A DNA stretch of 64,000 bases, taken from Oscillospiraceae bacterium. Its GTDB lineage: Bacteria > Bacillota_A > Clostridia > Oscillospirales > Oscillospiraceae. Made by a program: the position numbers and the translations under genes. The stretch covers positions 136,798-200,797 of the forward strand of contig JAFUCD010000029.1 of NCBI GenBank assembly GCA_017459865.1, read 5' to 3'. The notes beneath the pieces were generated by a model that was not told where the DNA came from, searched no databases, and saw only the letters and a program-made list of their open reading frames with translations. Positions 1-7,686 of this stretch are shown here, piece after piece; the first letter of the stretch is position 1; each line of letters opens with the position of its first letter.

Positions 1-680
1 ATACGCTGCGCATCCCGATCCGGCCCATAACGGTCCAGCGGAAAGGCGCGCAGCACGACGGGCACGGCGGCGACACGATCCTGTCGGCCTCCGAGCTCCG
101 CACCCGCATCGAGGACGGGCAGGATGTATCGGCGTGGCTCCCGGAGGCGGCGGCAGAGATCTTCCGGCGCGAGGCTGAGCTCGGGCGCGGCCCGATCACG
201 CCCGCCATGCTGGAGACCGCGATCCTCTCCCGCCTGCGCATGCTGGGACCGGACGTCTATGCCGCCCTGCCCGGCGCGGAGGAGGGACTCGGCAACGCGC
301 TCTGCAGAGCGGCAAACGAAGAGCCGACGCTCGACGGTGTGATCACCGCGGCGAAGTCCAAGCGCTATGCCCTGTCACGCATCCGGCGCATGGCGATGTG
401 TGCCGCGCTGGGCGTGAAAAAGGGCATGGCGGACGGCACGCCGCCCTATATCCGCGTGCTCGCGGCAAATGAGCGCGGGCGCGAGATCCTGCGGCTCGCG
501 GGAGAAAAGGCAAGCGTGCCCATCATCACGAAGCCCGCCGCCGGGCGCGGCGCCTCGCCGGAGATCGAGCGGCTGATGGCGCTGACCGCGGAGAGCCACG
601 ATCTGTACGTCCTCGGCTCCCCCGTCGCGGAGGAGCGCCGCGCCGGAAACGACTGGCGCCACAGCCCGATCATGATTTAA
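1..680 (+). CDS. tmcAL: tRNA(Met) cytidine acetate ligase TmcAL (C-terminal part)
   Basis: The gene is cut by the left edge; the reading frame runs from base 3 to a TAA at 678-680 and gives about 225 residues. TmcAL (YlbM, formerly DUF795) uses acetate and ATP to acetylate the wobble cytidine of elongator tRNA-Met. The visible part has the family's hallmark stretch TVQRKGAQHD near the start, then SASELR and, further on, a KRYALSRIRRMAMCAALG helix typical of the C-terminal tRNA-binding region. The nucleotide-binding N-terminus lies outside the window. A strong bidirectional hairpin follows the stop. Confidence 0.85.
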   Translation, partial: TLRIPIRPITVQRKGAQHDGHGGDTILSASELRTRIEDGQDVSAWLPEAAAEIFRREAELGRGPITPAMLETAILSRLRMLGPDVYAALPGAEEGLGNALCRAANEEPTLDGVITAAKSKRYALSRIRRMAMCAALGVKKGMADGTPPYIRVLAANERGREILRLAGEKASVPIITKPAAGRGASPEIERLMALTAESHDLYVLGSPVAEERRAGNDWRHSPIMI

Positions 681-692
681 GCATCAAAAAAA

Positions 693-733
693 CCGCTGTT
701 TCGTTCACTCGATCGAAACAGCGGTGTTTTTTT
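693..733. terminator. Bidirectional intrinsic terminator
   Basis: An 11-bp perfect stem (693-703 with 714-724) and a 10-base loop are flanked by an A-run on the left and a run of seven T on the right. It can stop tmcAL on the plus strand and the convergent rubrerythrin gene on the minus strand. Confidence 0.9.
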
Positions 734-738
734 GTTGT

Positions 739-1140
739 TCAATCCTTCAGCAAACCCAGAACGATGTCGCCGTGACGGACCTCGTCGTCCTGAACAGACT
801 TGACGTCTTCAAACTTGTCGACGAGCTTCTCATATTTCTTGGCGGCGGCGTACTCCTGCTTGGCAATGATCGGATAGAGCCGCTTTCTGCCGATGACCTT
901 ATACATCAGCGGAACGGCGATCGCCTTGGTATTCTTCGGTTTGAGCACCTGCTTCGTGTAGGCGTGGAACACGGAAGCGTGTCTCCCCTCCTCAGACGCG
1001 AGCTGCTTGAACGCCTCGGCGTCCTTGGCGCTCTTGACTTTTTTTGCAAGCGCGTTGTACATCGCGACGGCGTCCAGCTCGCCCTGCTGGGCATAGAGCA
1101 GCTCGTCCATGTATTGTTCAGTAAGTGTCATATCTGACAT
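739..1140 (-). CDS. Rubrerythrin/ferritin-like diiron protein
   Basis: The 133-residue product is a small four-helix ferritin-like protein. It carries the paired carboxylate/histidine motifs of diiron proteins: a Glu in QGELDAVAMY, EEGRH, a Glu in KQEYAAAKKY, and DEVRH. There is no C-terminal rubredoxin domain, so it is the short form, as found among peroxide-scavenging or iron-handling proteins of anaerobes. The start at 1140 has a G-rich stretch close upstream; an ATG three codons later (1131) has better spacing from AAAGGA. A promoter lies directly upstream and the gene is monocistronic. The exact substrate cannot be read from the sequence. Confidence 0.8.
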   Translation of the reverse strand: MSDMTLTEQYMDELLYAQQGELDAVAMYNALAKKVKSAKDAEAFKQLASEEGRHASVFHAYTKQVLKPKNTKAIAVPLMYKVIGRKRLYPIIAKQEYAAAKKYEKLVDKFEDVKSVQDDEVRHGDIVLGLLKD

Positions 1141-1180
1141 CCTTTCCCCGGAGCGAGTCTGCCCGGATAGATTTTACACG

Positions 1181-1209
1181 ATTATATCGCACAAAATCTA
1201 ATAAAGCAA
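1181..1209 (-). promoter_or_regulatory. Promoter of the rubrerythrin gene
   Basis: On the minus strand TTGCTT (1204-1209) is followed by a 17-bp spacer and a perfect TATAAT (1181-1186), about 40 bases upstream of the rubrerythrin start. Confidence 0.7.
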
Positions 1210-1227
1210 GCTTTTTCTGCAAAAGCT

Positions 1228-1869
1228 TCACATTTCGGGCTTGCGCAGAAGCGCCTCCGGGATCCTGCGCTCACGGAAGAAGAACGCCCGGTCCCGCTCC
1301 CCGATCTCACGCAGCACGCGGCAGGGGTTGCCGACCGCGACGACGTTCGCCGGGACGTCGCGCGTGACGACGCTGCCCGCGCCGATGACGGTATTGTCCC
1401 CCACCGTGACGCCCGGCAGCAGGATCGCGCCCGCGCCGATCCAGCAGTTTTTACCAATGGAAACCGGCGCGTTATACTGATACCCCTCTTCCCGAAGCTC
1501 CGGCAGGATCGGATGACCGGCGGTGCAGACCGTGACATTCGGTCCGAACATCGTGCAGTCGCCGACATAAATATGTGTGTCGTCCACAAGCGTAAGATTG
1601 AAATTGGCATAGATGTACGAGCCGAAATGCACGTTTCTTCCGCCCCAGTTGGTGCGCAGCGGCGGCTCGATGTAGCAGTCCTCTCCGATCTCGGCAAACA
1701 TCGCGCGCAGCAGTTCGGCGCGCCTGTCCTGCTCCGTGGGGCGCGTTGCGTTGAAATCATACAGCCGCTCCAAACAGCGCAGCTGCTCGGTCAGGATCTC
1801 CTCCCCGCCGGGAAGATACAGCGCGTCTCCATGCAGGATCGCGTCCAGCTCATGCAGCTCCATCGGCAT
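1228..1869 (-). CDS. Sugar O-acetyltransferase (Maa/LacA type)
   Basis: A hexapeptide-repeat acetyltransferase of the maltose/galactoside O-acetyltransferase family, which transfers acetyl from acetyl-CoA to a sugar hydroxyl. The N-terminal region has the Maa-type helical cap (LYDFNATRPTEQ). The left-handed beta-helix follows, with repeats such as IGKNCWIGAGAILLPGVTVG and IGAGSVVTRDVPA, and a conserved AGHPI containing the likely catalytic His. The ATG at 1869 overlaps the pfkA stop as TGATG, so translation is probably coupled; a GTG one codon upstream is an alternative. It is the last gene of the apbE-to-maa run. The natural acceptor sugar is unknown. Confidence 0.82.
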   Translation of the reverse strand: MPMELHELDAILHGDALYLPGGEEILTEQLRCLERLYDFNATRPTEQDRRAELLRAMFAEIGEDCYIEPPLRTNWGGRNVHFGSYIYANFNLTLVDDTHIYVGDCTMFGPNVTVCTAGHPILPELREEGYQYNAPVSIGKNCWIGAGAILLPGVTVGDNTVIGAGSVVTRDVPANVVAVGNPCRVLREIGERDRAFFFRERRIPEALLRKPEM

Positions 1870-2846
1870 CACCGCAGATGCATCGCATCCAGAACGGTAT
1901 AGCGGTCCATCTGGACGTGCTTGGTAAGCTGCAGCGCCTCCTCGATGGGCAGGGCCTTGAGATCGCCCATGTGCGTGCCGATAACGGTGTTGAAGTTGCC
2001 CTCCGCAAGCGCCTTGACCGCGGCGTAGCCCATGCGGCTGGCGGTCTCACGGTCACGCGCCGTCGGCGTGCCGCCGCGCTGGATATGTCCGAGGACGGTC
2101 ACACGCGGATCTAGCCCCAGCGTCTGGCGGATCTGCTCGCCGATGTCCAGCGCGCTGCCGACGCCCTCTGCGACGACGATCATGAAGTGCGTGCTGCCCT
2201 TGATGCGGGCGCTCTGGATAGGCTCGACGACGTCGCGCTGGAAGTCCAGCTCGCGCTCCGGGATCAGGACCGCCGTCGCGCCGACAGCGATGCCGACATA
2301 CAGCGCGAGGAAGCCGGCGTGCCGCCCCATGACCTCCACGACGGAGCAGCGCTCATGGCTCTGCATCGTATCGCGGAGCTTATCGATGCAGGAGATCGCC
2401 GTGTTGCAGGCGGTATCGAAGCCGATCGTATAATTCGAGCAGCCCACGTCATTGTCGATCGTCGCGGGGATGCCCACAACGGGCACGCCCATTCGGGACA
2501 GATCGAGCGCGCCGCGGAACGTGCCGTCGCCGCCGATGGCGACCACCGCGTCGATGCCGAGCAGCTTGCACATGGCGACCGCCTTCTCCTGCCCCTCCTT
2601 CGTCATGAATTCATCGCAGCGCGCGGTATACAGCATCGTGCCGCCCAGCGAGAGGATGTGGCTTACGTCCGAACCCTTGAGCTCCACGAAATCCCCAGAG
2701 ATCAGGCCGTGATAGCCGCGGCGGATACCGATGCACTCGATGCCGAAGTTCTGTGCGCTGCGCACGACCGCACGCACGGCCGCGTTCATGCCGGGCGCGT
2801 CACCGCCGCTGGTGAGAACGCCGATTCTTTTGACCGCAGTTGTCAT
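1869..2846 (-). CDS. pfkA: ATP-dependent 6-phosphofructokinase
   Basis: The 325-residue product commits fructose 6-phosphate to glycolysis. It shows the N-terminal phosphate-binding loop GVLTSGGDAPGMN (9-21), the GGDGT loop (105-109) and PATIDNDV (127-134). The glycine in GGDG and the absence of Lys in P-x-TIDND match ATP-dependent rather than pyrophosphate-dependent enzymes. The start at 2846 fits family length and has AAGGA upstream; the open frame extends further upstream without homology. It lies 32 bases after the Gx-transporter gene and overlaps the downstream acetyltransferase by one base. Its place behind an ApbE cluster is unusual for pfkA, which often pairs with pyk. Confidence 0.93.
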   Translation of the reverse strand: MTTAVKRIGVLTSGGDAPGMNAAVRAVVRSAQNFGIECIGIRRGYHGLISGDFVELKGSDVSHILSLGGTMLYTARCDEFMTKEGQEKAVAMCKLLGIDAVVAIGGDGTFRGALDLSRMGVPVVGIPATIDNDVGCSNYTIGFDTACNTAISCIDKLRDTMQSHERCSVVEVMGRHAGFLALYVGIAVGATAVLIPERELDFQRDVVEPIQSARIKGSTHFMIVVAEGVGSALDIGEQIRQTLGLDPRVTVLGHIQRGGTPTARDRETASRMGYAAVKALAEGNFNTVIGTHMGDLKALPIEEALQLTKHVQMDRYTVLDAMHLR

Positions 2847-2878
2847 TTTTTCATCCCATTCCTTTTCAGATAGTCCGC

Positions 2879-3379
2879 TTATTGTCTTTTTCCCATACGG
2901 TTCACGACTGCCTGCGCAGCGAAGCCGGTAAACAGTCCCGTAATGATGCCGGAGATGAGCAGCACCGGCAGATAGGACACGATCGAGGGCGTGCCGGTCA
3001 CGACGACGGCGACGAGGATCTGTCCGATATTGTGCGCGATCGCGCCCATGACGCCCGCGACCCAGATCTGCTTCCAGGCGAGGACCTTGCGCAGCAGCAG
3101 CGTCACGAGCAGGCACAGCAGCCCGCCGGCAAGGCTGTACATCAGCGACATCACGCCGCCGCCAAACATGCTGCCGAGCAGGATGCGCGCGATCAGGATC
3201 ATCGCGGCGGGCACGCCGCCCATCGCAAAGGCGGCATAGACCGTGATGATGTTCGCGAGCCCCAGCTTCACGCCCGGGATCGCCACGAGCGGCGGGATCT
3301 GCGCCTCCGCCACGTGGATCGCGAGCGCGATCGCCGTCAGAAGCGCCATGGTCGTGAGCTGCTTTGTTGAAAACCGCAT
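2879..3379 (-). CDS. Gx-transporter family membrane protein (EetB-like)
   Basis: A 166-residue integral membrane protein with about five hydrophobic segments, from a family annotated as 'Gx transporter' or 'heptaprenyl diphosphate synthase component I'. It resembles ECF-type S components: an early IPPLVAIPGVKLGLANI stretch, then glycine-rich helices. The ATG at 3379 overlaps the upstream stop as TGATG, which decides the start within a longer open frame. It follows a NusG-domain-II protein and ApbE. The same pairing occurs in Gram-positive flavin-based extracellular electron transfer loci, where a related protein is called EetB. Its biochemical role is not settled. Confidence 0.75.
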   Translation of the reverse strand: MRFSTKQLTTMALLTAIALAIHVAEAQIPPLVAIPGVKLGLANIITVYAAFAMGGVPAAMILIARILLGSMFGGGVMSLMYSLAGGLLCLLVTLLLRKVLAWKQIWVAGVMGAIAHNIGQILVAVVVTGTPSIVSYLPVLLISGIITGLFTGFAAQAVVNRMGKRQ

Positions 3380-3780
3380 CACGTCACCCCGTCGATCTGC
3401 GGATCGTTCTCCGACCCGCTCTGCAGCTGGATCACGACCTTGTTCGGCAGACAGACGATCGGCGACGGATGCTCGACCGAGAGCCATCCCATCTGGATAC
3501 AGACATGGTCCGGGCACTCCGCCTGCGTGACGCATACGCGTCCCGGCTCCACGCGGATCGTGTTGGTGCCGATCGCGCCCGAAACCTCGAATTCCTCCGG
3601 CTCCGTGACCGCCGCCAGATCGATCGTTCGGACGCATTCGCCCTCGACATAGATTTCGGCGATCACGGGCGTCTGCCGTTCCGCCACGCGTTTTGCGGCG
3701 ATATGCTGCCAAACGAGAGCGCCCGCGGACGCCGCCGCTACAAGCGCGATGATCACGATCCAGAAACGTGTGTTTTTCAC
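3379..3780 (-). CDS. NusG domain II-containing protein (EetA-like)
   Basis: The 133-residue product has one N-terminal membrane helix (residues 6-26) and an extracytoplasmic NusG-domain-II beta-barrel. It has the family's cysteine cluster: VCVTQAECPDHVCIQ, then a later IVCLPNKVVIQL. Despite the name it has no NGN or KOW domain and is not a transcription factor. It is encoded between apbE, with a 4-base overlap, and the Gx-transporter gene, with a 1-base overlap, so the three are probably co-translated. In Listeria-type loci a similar protein, EetA, partners EetB in passing electrons across the membrane; that function is inferred here from context only. Confidence 0.78.
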   Translation of the reverse strand: MKNTRFWIVIIALVAAASAGALVWQHIAAKRVAERQTPVIAEIYVEGECVRTIDLAAVTEPEEFEVSGAIGTNTIRVEPGRVCVTQAECPDHVCIQMGWLSVEHPSPIVCLPNKVVIQLQSGSENDPQIDGVT

Positions 3781-4847
3781 TTTCGGATCACCTCGACTGC
3801 GGCGTCAGCATAGTCCTCCGCCGCGGTAAAGCGTTCATACAATCCATCGGAGATCACAAGCGAGCCGTCCTCCAGCACCAGCAGAAAATCAAACCCTTCA
3901 TGTGACTGCCAAAATTCCGCCGCGCGTTCGGGACCCATGACGAACAGCGCCGTGGACAGCGCATCGCACATCGTGCCCGAGGAGCCGACGATGGTCGCGG
4001 ACACGACACCGCTGTGCGCGGGTCTGCCGGTCGCGGGATCGAGGATGTGCCAATAGACCTCGCCGTTCTGCTCAAAATAGCGCTCGTAACCGCCGGAGGT
4101 AATGACCGCCTGGTCGACCACCTCGATCACGCCGACGTAGCCCTCGCCGTTCGGATCCTGCACGGCGATGCGCCAGGGCGAGCCGTCCTCCTTCGTGCCG
4201 AGCACCTGCACGTTTCCGCCAAGACTGATCATGCCGGAGGTCACGCCGGCATCCCGAAACGCCTGCATCACCTGATCGCCGGTGTAGCCCTTGGCGACGC
4301 TGCCGAGATCGATCTCCATCCCCTCCGGGAGCGTCACAGTCCCCGCAGCGTCGTCCAGCTCCACGCGGGCATAGTCCACATGCTCCAGCAGCGCGGCGAT
4401 CGACGCGTCGTCCGGTACCTGATATTCCCCCGTCGTGAAGCCCCAGGTGCGCAGCACGGGATAGACGGAGATATCGAGCGCCCCGTCCGTCTCAGCGCAG
4501 AATTCCAGCGCCTGCCGCAGCAGCGTCTGTGTGTCCTGTGAAAGCGGCACGGCCCCGCCCTGCGCGTGGTTCACGGCATAGATCTCGCTCTCGGGATCCG
4601 TCACGGACAGTAGTCCCTCAAGCTCGATGATCCGTGCCACCGCCGCGTCGCAGGCCGCCTTGCCGTTCTCCCCCTTGGGGGTGAGCTCCATGACCGTGTC
4701 CATGGCAAAAACCGTGCGCGAGGCACCCGACGCGACGGGCTCCGTCTGCTCCGGAACCACGATCCCGCGGTCGCAGCCGCCCAGGCAAAGAAGCAGGATC
4801 AGCGTCAAAATCATCCAGTTTTTTCTGCGCAGAAAACGCATACTCAT
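3777..4847 (-). CDS. apbE: FAD:protein FMN transferase (ApbE lipoprotein)
   Basis: ApbE transfers FMN from FAD to a Thr/Ser of extracytoplasmic redox proteins, giving a covalent flavin. The product, about 356 residues, starts with a lipoprotein signal whose lipobox is LCLGGC, so it should sit on the outer membrane face. Recognisable family blocks are DLGSVAKGYTGDQV, SLGGNVQVLG, the LDPATGRPAHSG segment and SSGTMCDALSTALFVMG, which holds the metal-binding acidic/Thr residues. The start at 4847 is preferred because AAAGG lies 7 bases upstream; an in-frame ATG at 4862 has no ribosome binding site. It is the first gene of the minus-strand operon. No obvious flavinylation substrate gene is adjacent. 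Confidence 0.9.
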   Translation of the reverse strand: MSMRFLRRKNWMILTLILLLCLGGCDRGIVVPEQTEPVASGASRTVFAMDTVMELTPKGENGKAACDAAVARIIELEGLLSVTDPESEIYAVNHAQGGAVPLSQDTQTLLRQALEFCAETDGALDISVYPVLRTWGFTTGEYQVPDDASIAALLEHVDYARVELDDAAGTVTLPEGMEIDLGSVAKGYTGDQVMQAFRDAGVTSGMISLGGNVQVLGTKEDGSPWRIAVQDPNGEGYVGVIEVVDQAVITSGGYERYFEQNGEVYWHILDPATGRPAHSGVVSATIVGSSGTMCDALSTALFVMGPERAAEFWQSHEGFDFLLVLEDGSLVISDGLYERFTAAEDYADAAVEVIRK

Positions 4848-4873
4848 ACCCATACCTTTCATTTTGTTTTATT

Positions 4874-4903
4874 ATTTTAACACACAATTCCGTAGCCTTG
4901 CAA
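4874..4903 (-). promoter_or_regulatory. Putative promoter of the apbE operon
   Basis: On the minus strand TTGCAA (4898-4903), an 18-bp spacer and TAAAAT (4874-4879) lie just upstream of apbE. The region is AT-rich in an otherwise GC-rich neighbourhood. Confidence 0.5.
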
Positions 4904-4981
4904 GCCAAAGCGACACAATTCATTCAGCGTTGTTCACAAATTTGCCGGGATCGAATTTGCAAAATATTCACAATTCTCGAA

Positions 4982-5037
4982 TTGACCGAGACTGTGATCC
5001 GTGTTATATTACTCGCGTTAATATTTAACATCGTTAA
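4982..5037 (+). promoter_or_regulatory. marR promoter and probable MarR operator
   Basis: TTGACC (4982-4987), a 17-bp spacer and TATATT (5005-5010) form a good promoter. Immediately downstream lie three alternating half-sites: GTTAA (5017-5021), TTAAC (5025-5029) and GTTAA (5033-5037). Each neighbouring pair is separated by 3 bases, making two overlapping palindromes. Their position over the transcription start suggests autoregulation by the MarR protein encoded next. Confidence 0.6.
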
Positions 5038-5053
5038 GCTTTGAGGTGATAAC

Positions 5054-5524
5054 ATGAATCCATCCTCAACACAGGCCGCTTTGATGACCTGTATGGACCG
5101 CATGCATAAGATCCGCTTTTGGCAGACGCCCGAGGGCATGACGCCCGGAGAATGCAAGATACTGAATCTGATCTGCCATCTGGAGCGTGAAAACGGCTGT
5201 GCGGCTGTCTCCGAGCTGAGCAAGGTGACGGGGCTGAAGAGCGCCTCGATCTCCCGCACGATGAACGCGCTGGAGGAAAAAGGCATGATCACGCGCTCGA
5301 TCGACCCGAAGCACCGCAGGAACGTGCTCGTGTGCGCGACCGAATCCGGTCGTGCGGCGGATCAGAAGCAGCAGGACGCGGTCTGCGCCTATTGGGACGC
5401 GGTATTCGCGCGCCTCCCGGACGCGGACGTATCCGAGCTGCTCCGGATCTGGAACGAGGTCATCGACGCGATGGAGACCGTTCTGGAAGCGCAGCGCTCT
5501 GCCCCCGAGGAGGACGCCACATGA
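5054..5524 (+). CDS. MarR family transcriptional regulator
   Basis: The 156-residue product is a winged-helix regulator. The DNA-binding segment reads AVSELSKVTGLKSASISRTM, followed by a wing containing DPKHRRNVLV, a MarR hallmark that includes the DxR-type acidic/basic turn. Helices at both ends would form the dimer interface. The stop overlaps the ATG of the first ABC exporter gene (ATGA), so regulator and exporter form one operon, as is common for MarR-controlled drug-efflux pumps. The tandem palindromes directly upstream are the likely binding site. The inducing ligand is unknown. Confidence 0.88.
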   Translation: MNPSSTQAALMTCMDRMHKIRFWQTPEGMTPGECKILNLICHLERENGCAAVSELSKVTGLKSASISRTMNALEEKGMITRSIDPKHRRNVLVCATESGRAADQKQQDAVCAYWDAVFARLPDADVSELLRIWNEVIDAMETVLEAQRSAPEEDAT

Positions 5525-7686
5525 AGAATCTGTTTCGATTTTTGTCCCACTCGCTCTGGGCGGTCGGGCTGGTCGTGATCCTGCTCATCGTGCAGGCCTA
5601 TTGCGATCTGTCTCTGCCGAACTACACGAGCGATCTGCTGAACGTCGGTCTGCAGCAGGGCGGCATCGCTGACGCCGTGCCGGAAACGATCCGGGCAGCG
5701 TCGCTGTCTGATTTGGAGCTGCTCATGCCAGACGAAGACGCCGCCGTCGTGGAGGCCGCTTACGGAGCGGCGGACGCGGACGGCGTGCGCGCGCTGAACG
5801 CCGACGCCGACCGCGAGCAGCTCAGCATCCTGCTCGGTATCCCCGAGAGCATGGTGCTGCAGATGCAGACCGATCCCGAGGCGGTGATGGATCTTGACCA
5901 GCTGCGCGCCGCGCTGGCAAGCGGCATGGTCACAAAGGAGCAACTGCTTGCGCAGATGACGGAGCCGATGGAGCAGCTCTCCGAGCTCACAGACACGTAT
6001 GTCAAGCAGATCGCCGTGCAGTATGTCACGGCGGAATACGAGGCGCAGGGCGTCGAACTGACGAAGGTGCGCAATGACTATCTCTGGTCCGTCGGCGGCA
6101 GGATGATCCTCATGAGCCTGATGATGGCGATCGCCTCGATCGCGGTCGGCTACATCGCCTCGCGCGTCTCCGCCGGCGTCGGACGGGATCTGCGCGAGCA
6201 GATGTATCGGCGCATCCTCTCATTTTCCAGCGCGGAGATGGAGCGGTTTTCCACCGCCTCGCTCATCACGCGCGCCACGAACGACATCCAGCAGATCCAG
6301 ATGGTGTCGGTCATGATGCTGCGCATGGTGCTCTATGCCCCGATCCTCGCGATCGGCGGCATCATCAACGTGGTCCGGACCGGCTCCGGCATGGGCTGGA
6401 TCATCATCCTCGCCGTTGTGATCCTCTCGGCGCTGGTCGGCATCCTGATGGCAGTCGCGATGCCGAAGTTCAAGCAGATGCAAAAGCTGATCGACCGGCT
6501 GAATCTCGTCGCACGCGAGATCCTCTCGGGCGTTATGCCGATCCGCGCGTTCCACCGCGAGCAGCACGAGGAGGCGCGCTTTGACAGGGCGAACACGGAT
6601 CTGTATTCCACCCAGCTGTTCACCAACCGCGCCATGACCTTCATGATGCCGATCATGATGCTCGTGATGAACGGCATCTCCGTGCTGATCGTCTGGGTCG
6701 GCGGGCACCGTGTGGACGCGGGCGTGATCCAGGTCGGCGACCTGACGGCGTTCATCACCTATTCGATGGTCATCGTAATGGGCTTTTTGATGCTCTCGAT
6801 GATCTCGATCCTGCTGCCGCGCGCCGGCGTCGCCGCAGACCGCATCCAGGAGGTGCTCGTTACCGAGCCGCGGCTGCGCGATCCCGACGAGGCGCGCGAC
6901 CGCATGGTGCAGCATCCGCGCGGCATCGTTTGCTTCACGGACGTAAGCTTTGCCTACCCCGGCGCGGAGGATCCGGCGCTGAGCCATATCAGCTTTGTGG
7001 CAAGGCCCGGCGAGACCACCGCGATCATCGGCTCCACGGGCTGTGGCAAGTCTACGCTTCTGAATCTCATCCCCCGCTTCTACGACGTGACGAGCGGGTC
7101 GGTGACGATCGACGGCGTGGATGTGCGCAGGCTGACGCAGCACCGGCTGCACGACCTGATCGGCTATGTGCCGCAAAAGGGCATGCTGTTTTCCGGAACG
7201 GTGGAGTCAAACCTCAAGTTTGCCGGCGACACCGTCACCGACGCCGACATGACCCGCGCCGCCGAGATCGCGCAGGCCTCGGGCTTCATCGCCGAGCGCG
7301 CCGACGGCTATCAGTCGGAGATCAGCCAGTCCGGCACGAACGTCTCGGGCGGGCAGCGGCAGCGTCTGAGCATCGCGCGCGCCATCGCCAAGAACCCGAA
7401 GATCTATCTCTTCGACGATTCGTTCTCGGCGCTCGATTACCGCACGGATCTGGCGCTTCGCAAGGCGCTGAGTGAACAAACCGGTGACAGCACCGTGATC
7501 ATCGTCGCGCAGCGCATCTCGACCGTGCTGCACGCGGACCAGATCCTCGTCATGGAGGACGGACGCATCGTTGGCCGCGGCAGGCACGAGGAGCTGCTGC
7601 AGTCCTGCAGGACCTATCGCGAGATTGCCGAGAGCCAGCTCTCTGAAGCGGAGCTCTCCGGCGCGCAGAAAGGAGGCGATGTCTGA
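5521..7686 (+). CDS. ABC exporter subunit with degenerate ATP site (heterodimer partner 1)
   Basis: A 721-residue fused permease-ATPase of the multidrug/lipid exporter class. About 120 residues are inserted between the first and second membrane helices (roughly residues 45-170), which should form an extracytoplasmic domain. The ATPase has Walker A GSTGCGKST (504-512) and the signature VSGGQ (608-612). After Walker B the catalytic Glu is replaced by Asp (FDDS, D632-D633), and the H-loop His is Gln (AQRISTV, Q664). These changes mark the non-catalytic site of heterodimeric exporters such as TM287/288 and BmrCD. The ATG at 5521 overlaps the marR stop; the longer open frame upstream is not coding. 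Confidence 0.9.
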   Translation: MKNLFRFLSHSLWAVGLVVILLIVQAYCDLSLPNYTSDLLNVGLQQGGIADAVPETIRAASLSDLELLMPDEDAAVVEAAYGAADADGVRALNADADREQLSILLGIPESMVLQMQTDPEAVMDLDQLRAALASGMVTKEQLLAQMTEPMEQLSELTDTYVKQIAVQYVTAEYEAQGVELTKVRNDYLWSVGGRMILMSLMMAIASIAVGYIASRVSAGVGRDLREQMYRRILSFSSAEMERFSTASLITRATNDIQQIQMVSVMMLRMVLYAPILAIGGIINVVRTGSGMGWIIILAVVILSALVGILMAVAMPKFKQMQKLIDRLNLVAREILSGVMPIRAFHREQHEEARFDRANTDLYSTQLFTNRAMTFMMPIMMLVMNGISVLIVWVGGHRVDAGVIQVGDLTAFITYSMVIVMGFLMLSMISILLPRAGVAADRIQEVLVTEPRLRDPDEARDRMVQHPRGIVCFTDVSFAYPGAEDPALSHISFVARPGETTAIIGSTGCGKSTLLNLIPRFYDVTSGSVTIDGVDVRRLTQHRLHDLIGYVPQKGMLFSGTVESNLKFAGDTVTDADMTRAAEIAQASGFIAERADGYQSEISQSGTNVSGGQRQRLSIARAIAKNPKIYLFDDSFSALDYRTDLALRKALSEQTGDSTVIIVAQRISTVLHADQILVMEDGRIVGRGRHEELLQSCRTYREIAESQLSEAELSGAQKGGDV

